DNA of 64,000 nucleotides from Cyanidium caldarium (GCA_026184775.1 JANCYW010000019.1:174365-238364); one strand, 5' to 3'; counted from the stretch's first letter, positions 9,556-19,829 are shown. Notes: a model not told the origin generated them from the letters alone. A program made the numbers and translations.

Positions 9556-10407
9556 ATGCGCCTGCTCATTATTCGCCACGCTGATCCAGAGTACGCCGAC
9601 GACTCCATCACCGCGGCGGGCCGGGCTCAGGCGGAGGCGCTGGCCGACCGGCTGCGGCAGGCGCACCGACAGGCGCGACCGCGCATCGCCCACATCTACT
9701 CGTCGCCGATGGGACGGGCGCGCATCACCGCGCAGATCACCGCGGACGCGCTCGGACTGCCGGTAGAGGTGGAAGCGTGGACACGCGAGCTGACGCACTG
9801 GTCGCGCGGGCGCGATCCCACGGCGCCACACGCACGCGCCGGTGAAGGCGGACCGGCGCTATGGGACACACCGGGCGAGCAGTGGCGCGCGCAACAAGGC
9901 CAACAGGAGGACGGAAGTGTGGAGAATGCATCGTCGCGATCGAAGACGATGGCCGGGGTGCCTGAGTCGGTACAGCCCGAGTATCAAGCATTGCAAGCGA
10001 ATAGCGACGCATTCTTGGCGCGACACGGTTACGTGCGCGACAGCTGCGGCCGCTATCGCGTACAAGCGTCCATCGCCTCCGACCACGACGGCGGCGGCTC
10101 CTCTGCGGTGCTGCCAGACCGTTCGGCAGCGGTGGCGGTGTTCTGTCACGGCGGTTTCGGCCTGACGTGGTTGGCGCACCTGCTGCAACTGCCGCTGATG
10201 TCGTTCTGGTGCTCGTTCTGGCTGGCGCCGAGCTCCGTCACCACCGTGCTGTTCGAGCAGCGCAGTGCCGACTTTGCGGTGCCGCGGTGTCTGGCGATGA
10301 GCGATGTGGGCCACCTACTGGCGGCCGGTCTGCCCGAGGCGGTCCCCAGTCGTTACGAACGACCGGATGGGAGGCGGCCCAGCGGCCTGAAGGGCAATTT
10401 CTATTAG
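9556..10407 (+). CDS. Histidine-phosphatase (phosphoglycerate-mutase-like) family protein
   Basis: The protein is 283 aa. It opens directly with the catalytic strand LLIIRHADPEY, an RHG-type motif in which the third residue is Ala. The second family histidine is seen in VAVFCHGGFGLTWLAHLL near residue 205. SSPMGRARITAQ (about 52-63) matches the SxxxRAxxTA motif of the superfamily. An inserted low-complexity loop lies between residues 85 and 140. The substrate cannot be read from the sequence; relatives include broad phosphatases, phosphoglycerate mutases and fructose-2,6-bisphosphatases. ATG 9556 is placed four codons before the catalytic Arg-His, which is typical. Confidence 0.82.
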   Translation: MRLLIIRHADPEYADDSITAAGRAQAEALADRLRQAHRQARPRIAHIYSSPMGRARITAQITADALGLPVEVEAWTRELTHWSRGRDPTAPHARAGEGGPALWDTPGEQWRAQQGQQEDGSVENASSRSKTMAGVPESVQPEYQALQANSDAFLARHGYVRDSCGRYRVQASIASDHDGGGSSAVLPDRSAAVAVFCHGGFGLTWLAHLLQLPLMSFWCSFWLAPSSVTTVLFEQRSADFAVPRCLAMSDVGHLLAAGLPEAVPSRYERPDGRRPSGLKGNFY

Positions 10408-10921
10408 GTGGTGGATCTCGCTGTAGCGTGTGTCTGGTTGAGGGTTTGTACGGGATGCCGCTCGGGGAGGTTGTCAGTGGCGATGCGGCCGACTGCTCTT
10501 CGACAGTGGCGTGCGCTCTGGGCGGGCGCACAAGGGTGTGCCATGGCCTGCACGAAAAGTGCCCCCCTTCCGGCGGTGCAGTCGCCGCTTCATCACCACC
10601 GCCCGCATCGCCAACCCAAACCGCGGCTCCCCACACCGTCATCACCACCACCACCACCACCACCCCATACACCGAGAGAGGACATCCAGAGTGACTGCGG
10701 CACTGTCCACCGAACGGGTGGTATTGTTCAGCACGCAAGGCATACGGGTGTTTTGCACACGCACACGCATGCGTGCGTGGGTGCGTGGTCGACGTCAACG
10801 CGTCGATGCTCGTTCGCTCCCGCCAGAAAAGAGCGTCGGTTGCGTTTTGGCTCCGCTTTCCCAGTCGGTGCATGGACCTCTCGTTGCTCACACCCTTCTC
10901 CTTCTCCCTCGCTCCCCTGTC
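10408..10921. other. Intergenic region with CAC/CA-rich simple repeats
   Basis: Between the histidine-phosphatase gene and the capping enzyme. It contains a (CAC)n run near 10640-10665 and a short CA-rich stretch near 10757-10770. The capping-enzyme frame is open through most of it, but the first family-like residue is after ATG 10922. Confidence 0.4.
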
Positions 10922-12154
10922 ATGGCAGAGGCAGGATACCCGCGGCTATCGGCTGCGGACAAGGCGCGCTTCCTGCCGGGCTATCAGGCGCTCATCCAGC
11001 GGCTGAAGCGCTCGTCGGAGGCGCCGCGGGGGTTCCCCGGCAGCATGCCGGTGACGCTGTCGCGACGGCACCTGCGTATGCTGCACGACGCCGATTATCT
11101 GGTGTTGGAGAAGTCCGACGGTGTGCGGTACCTGCTGTACGCCACCGAGCAGGCGGTGTTGTTGCTGGATCGCCGGTTGGACGCGTACGCGGTGGTGCCG
11201 TATCCGGTGCTCATCATGCCCGACGGCTCGTTGCACGCGGGCACGCTGCTGGATGGCGAGCTGGTGCGCAACCAGCGCACCGGCCAGTACGAATACCTGG
11301 TGTATGACGTGCTGGCCGTTCAGGGCGACGTGGAGATAGCCCGACAGGATTATCGGGTGCGACTGGACGCCATCGAGCGCTACGCCACCTTTCCGCGCTC
11401 GTTGCACCCGGCCACCGCCGGCTGTCTGCGCATACGGTGCAAGGACGTGTATGAGAAGGGCGAACTGCCGCTGCTTTTCTCTCGCATTCAACAGCGGCAT
11501 GTCGTTGCCGCGGATGACGACGACGACGACGACTGCGGCGGCGGCGGCATCGGTGAGTACCGCTACGAGCACCTGCGGGCCGACGGCGTGCTGAGCAACG
11601 GCAACGACGGGCTGGTGTTCACACCCGTCAAGCTGCCGTACACGCTGCGTACCTGCACCGCACTGCTCAAATACAAGTATCCCACGCACCACACGGTGGA
11701 CTTTACCCTGTGGCTGGAGGGCGACTCGGGTGGCCACGACGTGCACACCTTTTTGGGGTATCGCAGCGAGAACGGCATCACGCGGTACCGCGAAGTGTAC
11801 TTTCCGACGCGACGGAAGCGTGCCTGGTTCGCCGACTATTCGCAATGGCACGAGTGCATCATCGAGTGCACGTACGATCGACAGGCCGGCGAGTGGCGGT
11901 ATCTGCGGCGACGCACCGACAAAGAGTCGCCCAATTACGCCTCGGTGGTGATGGACTGTCTGGAGGCCATCGCCGAGAGCATCCCTTGTGAAGAGCTGTT
12001 GCAGCGAGTGACCGATGGCTCGCCAGCGCCGTGCGCCAGTGCCGACAAGACCGCACCCGGGCGCGACTTGTTCGACGCCGCCAACGCCGATTACACGCGC
12101 AGCACGCCCATGTCGCCGTATCCGCCGCCGGTGCAATCGGCTGTGCCTCCGTAG
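10922..12154 (+). CDS. mRNA guanylyltransferase (capping enzyme, GTase)
   Basis: Transfers GMP from GTP to the 5' diphosphate end of nascent mRNA. The protein is 410 aa. Nucleotidyltransferase motifs occur in the canonical order: motif I LEKSDGVRYL with the GMP-linked Lys, motif III LLDGELV, motif IIIa YLVYDVLAVQG, motif IV NDGLVFTPVKLPY, motif V LLKYKYP, and an OB-fold motif VI around WRYLRRRTDKESPN. There is no triphosphatase domain, so the arrangement resembles fungal-type separate subunits. An acidic run of six Asp plus Gly-rich linker interrupts the region before motif IV. It is nuclear, acting with RNA polymerase II. It converges on the STRAP-like gene 63 bp away. Confidence 0.94.
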   Translation: MAEAGYPRLSAADKARFLPGYQALIQRLKRSSEAPRGFPGSMPVTLSRRHLRMLHDADYLVLEKSDGVRYLLYATEQAVLLLDRRLDAYAVVPYPVLIMPDGSLHAGTLLDGELVRNQRTGQYEYLVYDVLAVQGDVEIARQDYRVRLDAIERYATFPRSLHPATAGCLRIRCKDVYEKGELPLLFSRIQQRHVVAADDDDDDDCGGGGIGEYRYEHLRADGVLSNGNDGLVFTPVKLPYTLRTCTALLKYKYPTHHTVDFTLWLEGDSGGHDVHTFLGYRSENGITRYREVYFPTRRKRAWFADYSQWHECIIECTYDRQAGEWRYLRRRTDKESPNYASVVMDCLEAIAESIPCEELLQRVTDGSPAPCASADKTAPGRDLFDAANADYTRSTPMSPYPPPVQSAVPP

Positions 12155-12217
12155 CGGCGACGTCGGGCGGAACGCGCTCCTCAAGTCGTGTCCCTTCATG
12201 GTTTCCTACGGCGGCGA

Positions 12218-13555
12218 CTACCGTGCATGATGATGGAAGGCCGCGCGCCCCCGGCCATCCCCGGCATTCGACATGTCGGCTCCGGCGCCATTCCACCGCC
12301 AACCGCCCTCGGCGTCGGCATGCAACACCGCCTTGTCCTCCACGGCTTGCCCGGCGTGCGCGTTGGCCTGCGGCTGCGTCTGCCATATTCGTATCGAGCT
12401 GTCGTCCGAAGCGGTGGCGAACGATTGACCATCGGGGTGGAAGGCGGCCACCCACACCGGCCCGTGATGGCCGCGCAAGCACTCGCGCTCCGCCCCGCTG
12501 TGATAATCGTAAACGCGCACGGTGTTGTCGCGCGAGTTGGTCACCACCGCCATGCGCCCCGCGGTGGAGGTGCGGTTGGCCGGTTGTAGGGCGACGCTCT
12601 CGCTGCCGGGCGGCACCGCCCATTCGCGCACACACTCCAGCCGCACCACGTTCCAGACTTGCACGCGTTGGCCGGCCCGCGTCACAATGCTCAACACGCC
12701 GTCGTCGTCGCTGCAGCGTTCGCCGTACACCACCCCGTCATCGGCACCGCCGATGGATACGGTGCGCACCGGCTGCCGAGTGTCCGGCACCCGCAAATCC
12801 CACAACAGCAACTCCGGCTCGGCCGGGCCGCCACTGACCAGCAGGCTGGCGTGGCCGGCCACAAACCGCGCCACCCGACACCCGCCGGCGTGACACGACT
12901 CGCCACCCAACTCCATCGGCGGCGCCTCCACCCGGTCGGTATCGTACACCTGCAGCGTCTTCATCTGTCCGCCGGTGGCCAGTCGCCCGCCGTCCGTCGA
13001 AAAGTCCACCGTCTTGACGATGTGGCGGTGCTCGAAAGTGTGCAGCGCCTCGCCGGTGAGCGCGTTCCAGATGCGGGCGGTGAGGTCGGCCGCCCCAGTG
13101 GCGGCGCGGGTGGCCTGGCGGTCCAGGCACGCCGACCACACCGCGCCCTTGTGTCCGAAGAAGGTGCCGATCCAGTCACCGGTGGCCGCGTCCCGCAGCA
13201 TCGGTTTCTGATCCAGGCACGCCGATATGAGGAATACGCCGTCCGCTGTGGGTGGCGAGTAGCGCAGCCCCACCACGCCCTTGACGTGGCCCGGACACAC
13301 CAGCGGCATCTGTTGGCGGATCGGAAGGGGCAGTGAAGGTGATGAGGTGCTGCCCGATGGCGCCGTCGGCGGGCCCACCTCGATCGTCGCAGCGGACGGC
13401 GATGCGGTCGGCCGCCGTGGGTGCTGGCCAGCGTCCACAGAGGGCAAGGCAGCGACGGTGGTGTTCGTCGTGGTGGCAGCCGTCTCGCCTCCCCACCTGG
13501 AGCGATCCGTGCTGTTCGTGTTCGTGCGGGAAGGCACCGATGGCGCTGCGGGCAT
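12218..13555 (-). CDS. STRAP: WD40-repeat protein, STRAP/UNRIP-like
   Basis: A seven-bladed WD40 protein of 445 aa, closest by eye to serine-threonine kinase receptor-associated protein (UNRIP), an SMN-complex and translation-linked factor. The characteristic STRAP opening is recognisable: LVCPGHVKGVVGL, FLISACLDQKPMLRDAATGDWIG split over adjacent strands, GHKGAVWSACL and HIVKTVDFS. The last repeats include FATASDDSSIRIW. An N-terminal extension of about 80 residues is Ser/Thr/Pro-rich and specific to this protein. Animal names such as TGF-beta receptor association should not be transferred; a role in snRNP assembly or translation is the more transferable guess. eIF3i is a related family and the main alternative. 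Confidence 0.85.
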   Translation of the reverse strand: MPAAPSVPSRTNTNSTDRSRWGGETAATTTNTTVAALPSVDAGQHPRRPTASPSAATIEVGPPTAPSGSTSSPSLPLPIRQQMPLVCPGHVKGVVGLRYSPPTADGVFLISACLDQKPMLRDAATGDWIGTFFGHKGAVWSACLDRQATRAATGAADLTARIWNALTGEALHTFEHRHIVKTVDFSTDGGRLATGGQMKTLQVYDTDRVEAPPMELGGESCHAGGCRVARFVAGHASLLVSGGPAEPELLLWDLRVPDTRQPVRTVSIGGADDGVVYGERCSDDDGVLSIVTRAGQRVQVWNVVRLECVREWAVPPGSESVALQPANRTSTAGRMAVVTNSRDNTVRVYDYHSGAERECLRGHHGPVWVAAFHPDGQSFATASDDSSIRIWQTQPQANAHAGQAVEDKAVLHADAEGGWRWNGAGADMSNAGDGRGRAAFHHHAR

Positions 13556-13872
13556 GCCCGGCGTTCGTCTCGCCTAGTCTCTGAACGCACCGCACTCCGT
13601 CACCACCGCAACAACCGTTGCGTACTATGGCTGCTGTGCTGGCCGCCCCAGGTCGCGCCGTGCGTCAAGGCAGCAGGTGCGCGGGGAACAACTCGAGTGG
13701 TCGCTGCCCGAAGCGCGGCGTGTCCTCCTCGTCGGTGGTGGTGGAGAACGAAATCGCGCATCGGTGCGAAAGTGCGTGCGCGTTTTTCGCGTGCGACCAC
13801 GACCCGCAGAGCACGCAGCCTCACGTCCACTTCCTCACACACACGCATACACGCACACACCCGTCTGCTCGT
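13556..13872. other. Intergenic region between STRAP-like and NASP-like genes
   Basis: A 317-bp upstream region of the STRAP-like gene, with a short (CA)n tract near 13835-13862. No RNA gene or additional coding sequence is recognised. Confidence 0.35.
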
Positions 13873-14934
13873 TTAGGTGGACTCGTCGGTAGTGTTTGGG
13901 GCTTGGGGCGCCTCGGGCGCTTCTCGTTTGACACCGCGCTTGGGCACCACCGGCACCACATCGGGTGCGGTCTCGGTGGGCAGTGTCGCGTCGGCCATGG
14001 CACCGTGGGCCGAGGAGGTGGTCGCGTGGCCATTCGAGCCCGCGGTATTGGCGGCCGCCTCCTTGCGGGCCAACGCCTCGCGCACTGCATCGCGTTCGGT
14101 GCGCAGTTCTCGCAGCACCGCCCGCTGTTCATCGTGCGCATCGCCAACGCTTTCATCGGCGGTCGTGGGGTGCACGCGCCGCTCAAACACCCGTACCGCG
14201 CCTTCCAGGGCCTCCAGCGCGCCGGACCAGTCGTTGGCGCTGCGCAGCGCCACGTACCGGCTGTGATACAGGCCGCCAAGCCGGCGACTGCCCTCGCCGT
14301 AATACTGGCGCGCCAGGGCGATGCCGATGGCATAGTCGCTGGCGGCCTGCTCGAAAGCATCGTTCACGTACAGCGACAAGTCGCCCAGCATCTCGTAACA
14401 GTCGATCACCCGTGGCGTGTAGACGACGCCGCTGGATTCGAAAACGGCGCGCGCACACTCCAGCACCTCCCACGCGCGCTGGCCCTCGTCGGTCGACGCT
14501 TCGGCCTCGGCGGCGGTATCGGCCTCGCGTGCCTCCTCTTTCCCGCTAGGTGCCTCTTCTTCCTCCTCTTCCTCTTCCTCGCGGGAGCCAGTGGCCACGA
14601 CGGAGGGCACTTGCGGCCCGAGCACCATCCGCTCGGCGTCCTGCTCCAGCGCTTCCCGCGCCGACCCCACCAGTGCCTCCCCGTACAGCATCAACAACTC
14701 TGCAAACGCCGGCGAGTCCCTGCCGCCACCGCCCATCTCTTCCGCCTCCACCGCCTCCACCGCCTCCGAGAAGCAGGTGGCCGCGTCCGACCAGCGTCCC
14801 GCAGCGGTCTCCAGCCCGCCCTCTGGTTGGATCGGTCGGCTGCGAGCGTCTTGCAACAGCGCCAGGCCCTCCGCAATCTTCTCCCGAACCGCCTGGGAAT
14901 AGTCGGCAAAGTGCGCCGGCACTCGGCATGTCAT
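13873..14934 (-). CDS. NASP/Sim3-like SHNi-TPR histone chaperone
   Basis: The protein is 353 aa and predicted to bind and escort histone H3-H4. Tetratricopeptide repeats are interrupted by a large Glu-rich acidic segment (about 115-150), the hallmark of NASP/Hif1/Sim3 proteins. The repeat GRWSDAATCFSEAVEA is followed by FAELLMLYGEAL. After the acidic insert come AWEVLECARAVFES, VIDCYEMLGDLSL and FEQAASDYAIGIAL, matching the conserved SHNi-TPR spacing. The C-terminus has a basic KRGVKREAPE-type stretch, a likely nuclear signal. It lies codirectional with the NAD(P)HX dehydratase gene, 201 bp downstream of it. Confidence 0.85.
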   Translation of the reverse strand: MTCRVPAHFADYSQAVREKIAEGLALLQDARSRPIQPEGGLETAAGRWSDAATCFSEAVEAVEAEEMGGGGRDSPAFAELLMLYGEALVGSAREALEQDAERMVLGPQVPSVVATGSREEEEEEEEEAPSGKEEAREADTAAEAEASTDEGQRAWEVLECARAVFESSGVVYTPRVIDCYEMLGDLSLYVNDAFEQAASDYAIGIALARQYYGEGSRRLGGLYHSRYVALRSANDWSGALEALEGAVRVFERRVHPTTADESVGDAHDEQRAVLRELRTERDAVREALARKEAAANTAGSNGHATTSSAHGAMADATLPTETAPDVVPVVPKRGVKREAPEAPQAPNTTDEST

Positions 14935-15135
14935 GGCGCTGTTTCCAACGAGGCGTTACGAGATGACGATGATGAGGCGGTGTGTGCGCAACACTCGCGC
15001 CCATCAGCACCCCATCGACCGCGCGAGGCGTTTCCGAGAAAAAATGGCGCGCGCGCGCGCCCGCCAACCGTCGGCGGATCGCGGAGGCATCGACGACAGA
15101 GCACAGCACACCCAACAACGCTCCTCTCTCCTCTT

Positions 15136-16551
15136 TTACCGTTGTTCGTCACTGGCGTCTGCAAACGTGCCAGCCTGCACAACGCGCGTCGGTGGCGTGG
15201 CCGGTTCGCATTCGAGCGTCCGGAACGCCGGTCCGACCTGCGCCAACACATCCGATGCCACCGTGGCGCGATAGCGCTCGGCAAACGCCATCCGGGCGGC
15301 GATACGGGTGAGGCGACAGGCACCGTGCGCGGCCGCCAGGTATCGGTGCGGGTGGCGTCGGACGCTCTCGTCGAGACAGCGGTGCGCCCAGGCCATCGAG
15401 GTGAGCAGGGCGCCGCACAGCACATCGCCCTGACCGCCACATCGTCGGGGACTGCCGCGCTCACTACACAACAAGGGCGACGGATAGCGCGCATCCGTCG
15501 CGCAAAAGTGCAGGCGGTCCAGAGTGCCTTTCTCGACGACCAGATCGGCGGCGGTGAGCACCTCTTCCAGCAGGCGCTCTACCGCAGCGGACTGAAAGGA
15601 GTGGAGGAGGCGGTTCCCTTCCACCGCATTGGGCGTGAGCACCAATGGCGCGGCTGCTGTCGTCGCCGCACCTCCATGCGCTGACTCGCGCTGGCGTCGT
15701 GCGGCCAACGCCCGGCTCAGTCGCGTGTCATCGCCGGCGCGACCGGCCACGCCCAGCAGGTACAACGCGTCGGCATCGATGATGATCGGCACGCGCTGCT
15801 CCACCGCCATGGCCAGCATGTGCTGCACGGCGCCGAGCACGCGCGGATCGCGCCCCAGCCCCGGTCCGAATGCCACCGCGTGGAGGCGCGGCAGCCATTG
15901 GCCGAAAATGTGCACCGCATACGCATCGTCCGTCTCCGCGGGCAACGACGTTGGCGGCGGGGGCGCGTCGGCCTGTTCCGCCAGCACCCGGTCCACCGGT
16001 CCTTCGCGCTGATTCGTCGCAGGTATCCGCGCCTCCGAGGCGTGCATGGTGGGTATCACGATCAGGTCGGCAGCGTGTGCCTTGATAGGTATGGCGGCCG
16101 ATTGCTCACAAAACACGTACGCCAAGTCGGCACCGGTGTACGTCGCTGCCATAGCCGCAAAGTATGGCGCGCCAGTGTACTCCAGACAGCCGCCGACCAC
16201 CGCCACCCGCCCGGCGCCGCCTTTGTGGGCGAGGGCGGTCCAGTCCGGTATCAGTCGGCGGTACAAATTGATGAGCGACGGTTCCCGTCCGTCCGGCACC
16301 ACGCCGTGCTCCGTGTTCATGGTGAACGTTCGATGGCGCTGGCTCATCCTGCGCACCAGGACATGAAACCACCGAAAACGACGACCGCGGCAGCAACCGA
16401 GTGATGGACCGGTCGGCCCACGGTGCGCCCGTACGCTCCGAGCCACGCTCCACGCCAGCGCGCCTGCTATCGTATGGTGTGCAGGCGTGGAATGGAAAAG
16501 ACGACTAGCGCACCCCTGTGCGACTGCCCGACGCCCCCAGTAACGTGTCAT
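15136..16551 (-). CDS. NAXD: ATP-dependent (S)-NAD(P)H-hydrate dehydratase
   Basis: Repairs hydrated NADH/NADPH (NADHX) at the expense of ATP or ADP. The protein is 471 aa from ATG 16551. The ribokinase-like core starts near residue 85, and GRVAVVGGCLEYTGAPYFAA is nearly the same as the eukaryotic family signature. Further landmarks are the FGPGLGRD loop, the IIDADALYLL strand, LTPNAVEG, and the catalytic-site motif CGGQGDVLCGAL. The N-terminal about 80 residues are Arg/Ser/Ala-rich (MTRYWGRRAVAQGC...) and look like a mitochondrial or plastid transit peptide. An internal ATG at MSQRHRT would give a cytosolic form. The companion epimerase is not in this window. Confidence 0.92.
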   Translation of the reverse strand: MTRYWGRRAVAQGCASRLFHSTPAHHTIAGALAWSVARSVRAHRGPTGPSLGCCRGRRFRWFHVLVRRMSQRHRTFTMNTEHGVVPDGREPSLINLYRRLIPDWTALAHKGGAGRVAVVGGCLEYTGAPYFAAMAATYTGADLAYVFCEQSAAIPIKAHAADLIVIPTMHASEARIPATNQREGPVDRVLAEQADAPPPPTSLPAETDDAYAVHIFGQWLPRLHAVAFGPGLGRDPRVLGAVQHMLAMAVEQRVPIIIDADALYLLGVAGRAGDDTRLSRALAARRQRESAHGGAATTAAAPLVLTPNAVEGNRLLHSFQSAAVERLLEEVLTAADLVVEKGTLDRLHFCATDARYPSPLLCSERGSPRRCGGQGDVLCGALLTSMAWAHRCLDESVRRHPHRYLAAAHGACRLTRIAARMAFAERYRATVASDVLAQVGPAFRTLECEPATPPTRVVQAGTFADASDEQR

Positions 16552-17274
16552 CCGGAAACACACTCCTCATAGTCGATGGACACGGGAAGCGCGGCAGGGA
16601 GGCAAGCACGAGATAACCCGGTCACCCAGAAGCACGTTGGTCACACCTCCACAGACGGCGGCAATGCATGAAGCGCGACGGACCGATACGAGAGGAGCGC
16701 GCACGGAGCACAATATAGAGGTGTCTGTGGATGGGTACAGAGCGCCGCGCCGAGAGGTGACCAAGAAAACGGTAGGCTATTGCGGACTTGCCGGGGGGAC
16801 ACGAAAGAGAGCTGAATAACGCGTTACTGTTCACGCACACACATTCTATCCACAGTGAAGCTGTGATGAACGTATCGATCAGGCCGTATCGCACGGTATG
16901 CGTGTGCACTCCTCGTCCCGTCGCACGCCCGCCGCCTGCCGATTCGATGCAGCAGACGGTTTCGTCACGCCATGGCGCGGCGATCGGGCACGTTGCCTGC
17001 CTTCCTTCGTCGCCAGGCACTGCTGCTGCACCCTGCGCGGTGCGCTGTTCGAGTCTGTGTGACGGGGCGCGTGGCCGAGTGACCGCGACTGTTGTAGGCT
17101 GTGCGTGGTGCGGGAGAGCCGTGCGTGCCATCGCTTCGTCGGCAGGTGGTGTCGGTTTGGGCGTTTCCTGCGCGACGGGGGGTATTTCGACGGGGCCATC
17201 GCGCAGACCGGTTGGCGTCGGTCGGTGGGATCGAGCGTGACGATCCGACGTTAGCGTCACCCGCCCAGCGTGGC
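16552..17274. other. Divergent intergenic region NAXD / Bfr1-like
   Basis: About 720 bp shared upstream of two divergent genes. A short tract near 17071-17090 resembles the D-arm of class II tRNAs, but no acceptor stem or T-arm completes it. The Bfr1-like frame is open from about 17101 without an ATG until 17275. No supported RNA gene. Confidence 0.35.
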
Positions 17275-19680
17275 ATGGGCGAGAGCACTACTGGTGAGGC
17301 GGGCGTGCCGACGGCGGCGACGGGTGAGGAGCGCGAGGTAAAGGTTGCGGCGACGGCGTCGTCGTCATCGGTGATGACGACGGTGGATAAGGCGCCCGCC
17401 GCGCCGGCCACCGACGCCGAGCCACCGTCGCGACGACCCTCTGATAAGGCGCCGCGGGGAGGCCGAGCGCCGTTGCCGCCGCTACGCCTGGAGGATGTGC
17501 CAGCGACGCGGGTGAAGCGGTATCCGCGCCCGAGCCTGGAGGCGGTGAAACAGAAAGAGGCGGCGTTGCGGGCGGAGATGGAGCGGGTGCGAGCGCGTGT
17601 GGAGGCGGCGTCGGGAACGGGGCGACGGGTGCGCGAAATACGCGCCAAGTACGACGCCGAGCTGCGCGCTGCCAAGACGGCGTTTGACGAGTGTGTCGGC
17701 CAGGTGCGCACGTACATCGATGCCAAGCGGGCACTGCAGGAGCAGATCCGCTCGCTGTCCGGCGGTAACGCCGTGGTCAACACCGCTGGTGCCTCCTCCT
17801 CCTCCGCGATGCCCGCCAAATACCGCACCGTCGACGAGGTGGATGCGCGTATCGCGGCCCTGGAGGAGCAGCAGGCACATTCGACGCTGACGCTGGCGGA
17901 GGAGAAGCGCCTCATCGCCGAGCTGTCGCATCTGCGCTTCACCGCGCGGAAGGAGGCGCAGGTGCACGAGCAGGGACGCGAGGCGGAGCGCGCCCGCAAG
18001 GACGAGGCGAAACGTGCACGCGACGAGCTCGAGGCCGAGCGCCGCGAGATGGACCGTTCTATCGACGAGACGCGCCGTCAAGCAGACCGCAAGAAAGAGG
18101 CGCTGAATGCGGTGCGCGCGCGCATAGATAAGGAGATCGAGCAGGCGCGCGCCTCGGTGCAGTCGGTGGATATGCGCGCCGAGCACGAACGTCTGGCCCA
18201 GCTGCGCCAAGAGGTGGATGCGCTGTGGAAGCAGTTCAAGGCGGAGGATCAGCAATGGCGGGAGAATGAACAGATATGGTGGGCGCAGGAGCAGCTCGCG
18301 CGGCAAGAGCGGCGCGAAGCGGAGCTGGCGCAGCGCGCCGCCGAGCAGTTGGCTCGCGAGACGGAGCTGGCGGCGATGGGCCCGCCGGATCCGTATGCCG
18401 AACACCGCGCCAACTGCGATCGGCTGATCCGGTGGCTTTGTTCGGTGCTGCCGCCGGAATCGGATGGGGTGCGGCGCGCACAGCAGGCGCTGCAGGGAAC
18501 GGCGGAAGAGACGGCGACCGCCGGGGAGGGTGCTGCAGCGGGCGCCGGGTCGATGCTCGGGGCCGATCCGGCCCGGCCGCCGCCTCGCGATGTGCGTGCA
18601 CCGCTGGAGGGCTTTCGAGCCATCGGCAAGGCGGCGCCCGCGGCGTCAAGTAGTGGCGATGGTGGCGATACGGAGGACGTGTTGCTGGCGGAGCGCGCAC
18701 CGCTGCGTCGCCCCAAAGGCCGGCGGGCGCGTCAGGCGCCCGCGGCGAGTGCAGCGACATCCGATCGAGCCGCTGGCGGGCGTCGCGGCGGTGCGGCGGC
18801 GGCGGCGGCGCTGGAGCTGAGGCCGGCCTATCTGGAAGCGTTTGCGCAGATCGATGTGCCGGTGCCGGGCGGGGTGAACGAGGCACCGGACTGCCTGGAG
18901 CAGTTGCTGGCCAAGCGGACCGAGCTGGCACAGCGCAGCGAGGAGGCGATACGCGCCGAGCGAGCGCGCATGGAGGCGCGCATGCAGATGCTGGCCAGCG
19001 GTCAGTTGCCGCCGCCCGAGCGGTCGGCGCCATCGGGAGCGGAAGCGGTTCCGATGGCTTCGGCGCCAGTTCACCGTCGCAGCAGCAGCGGCGGCGGCAG
19101 CAGCAGCAGCAACGCCCACCTCGCCGGGGAACATCGCGCGGGCGCGGCGACGCGACCGATGCCCGAGGCGCCGGCCAACACCGCGGCCGCCGCCAACTCC
19201 CGAGCGCGCGCGCCCCATTCGTTCAGCGACGACGATTTCCTGGCGCTGTGCTCCCCGAACGGCGGCGTCAGCAAGACCGCCGGTATCCCGCCCGGCGTAT
19301 GGGCATCGCGCAACTCCTCCTCCAGCAGCCTGAACGCCGTCGCCGGCTCCATCGCCTCGGAGCGCAGCGTGGACGTGGACGATGCCGCGCAAGCGGTGGT
19401 GCACGCGGTCACCAGCAATGCCGTGGCCGCCGCTGCCGCCGCTGCCGCCGCCGCCGCCTCCGCCCATACGACCGCAGGCGCTGCCCACCACGACCATCCT
19501 CGGCCGGCGCTGCCGACGATAGCAACCCCATCCGAGGCGACTGCCGCCACCAAGCCGCCCACAGCGGCGGCCGCCGTGCCCGACCCTGCCCCACCGATGA
19601 ACGGCGTCTCCGCTACTGCTGCGGTGCCCTGCTCCTCCTCGCATACCACCACCACCACCACCACCTCTACCACTCCGTAA
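17275..19680 (+). CDS. Long coiled-coil protein, Bfr1-like
   Basis: The protein is 801 aa. Residues about 75-400 are a nearly continuous charged coiled coil. KYRTVDEVDARIAALE followed by LTLAEEKRLIAELSHL matches the core signature of yeast Bfr1 and relatives, RNA- and ribosome-associated proteins at the ER. A second helical block around 520-600 is linked by Gly/Ala-rich segments. The C-terminal 200 residues are low-complexity, with poly-Ala and a poly-Thr run encoded by (ACC)n. It is larger than yeast Bfr1 (470 aa), mostly through disordered tails. The mRNA-tethering role is transferred from the family; only the coiled coil and motif are seen. Confidence 0.72.
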   Translation: MGESTTGEAGVPTAATGEEREVKVAATASSSSVMTTVDKAPAAPATDAEPPSRRPSDKAPRGGRAPLPPLRLEDVPATRVKRYPRPSLEAVKQKEAALRAEMERVRARVEAASGTGRRVREIRAKYDAELRAAKTAFDECVGQVRTYIDAKRALQEQIRSLSGGNAVVNTAGASSSSAMPAKYRTVDEVDARIAALEEQQAHSTLTLAEEKRLIAELSHLRFTARKEAQVHEQGREAERARKDEAKRARDELEAERREMDRSIDETRRQADRKKEALNAVRARIDKEIEQARASVQSVDMRAEHERLAQLRQEVDALWKQFKAEDQQWRENEQIWWAQEQLARQERREAELAQRAAEQLARETELAAMGPPDPYAEHRANCDRLIRWLCSVLPPESDGVRRAQQALQGTAEETATAGEGAAAGAGSMLGADPARPPPRDVRAPLEGFRAIGKAAPAASSSGDGGDTEDVLLAERAPLRRPKGRRARQAPAASAATSDRAAGGRRGGAAAAAALELRPAYLEAFAQIDVPVPGGVNEAPDCLEQLLAKRTELAQRSEEAIRAERARMEARMQMLASGQLPPPERSAPSGAEAVPMASAPVHRRSSSGGGSSSSNAHLAGEHRAGAATRPMPEAPANTAAAANSRARAPHSFSDDDFLALCSPNGGVSKTAGIPPGVWASRNSSSSSLNAVAGSIASERSVDVDDAAQAVVHAVTSNAVAAAAAAAAAAASAHTTAGAAHHDHPRPALPTIATPSEATAATKPPTAAAAVPDPAPPMNGVSATAAVPCSSSHTTTTTTTSTTP

Positions 19681-19829
19681 ACACAAGTGTGGGATGTCGC
19701 CGACGACGACCGCCGAGCGAGGCGGTCGATGCGACGATGGGCACGAGTGCGCCCGCCTCTCTGGGCGGTTCTCGGCCTGTCGCTTCTCATCGACTCCTCT
19801 CCGCACCCGACGCCTCATTCACGCTCTCT

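Noticed and set aside
13618-15684. 688-codon plus-strand frame
   Set aside because: Lies opposite the NASP-like and NAXD genes; no domain, low-complexity composition.
17041-17110. Possible tRNA (GTGGCCGAGTG D-arm and GTTCGAGTC T-loop-like tract)
   Set aside because: The T-loop-like tract lies upstream, the T-stem has a mismatch and no acceptor stem pairs, even allowing for the permuted tRNA genes known in C. merolae.
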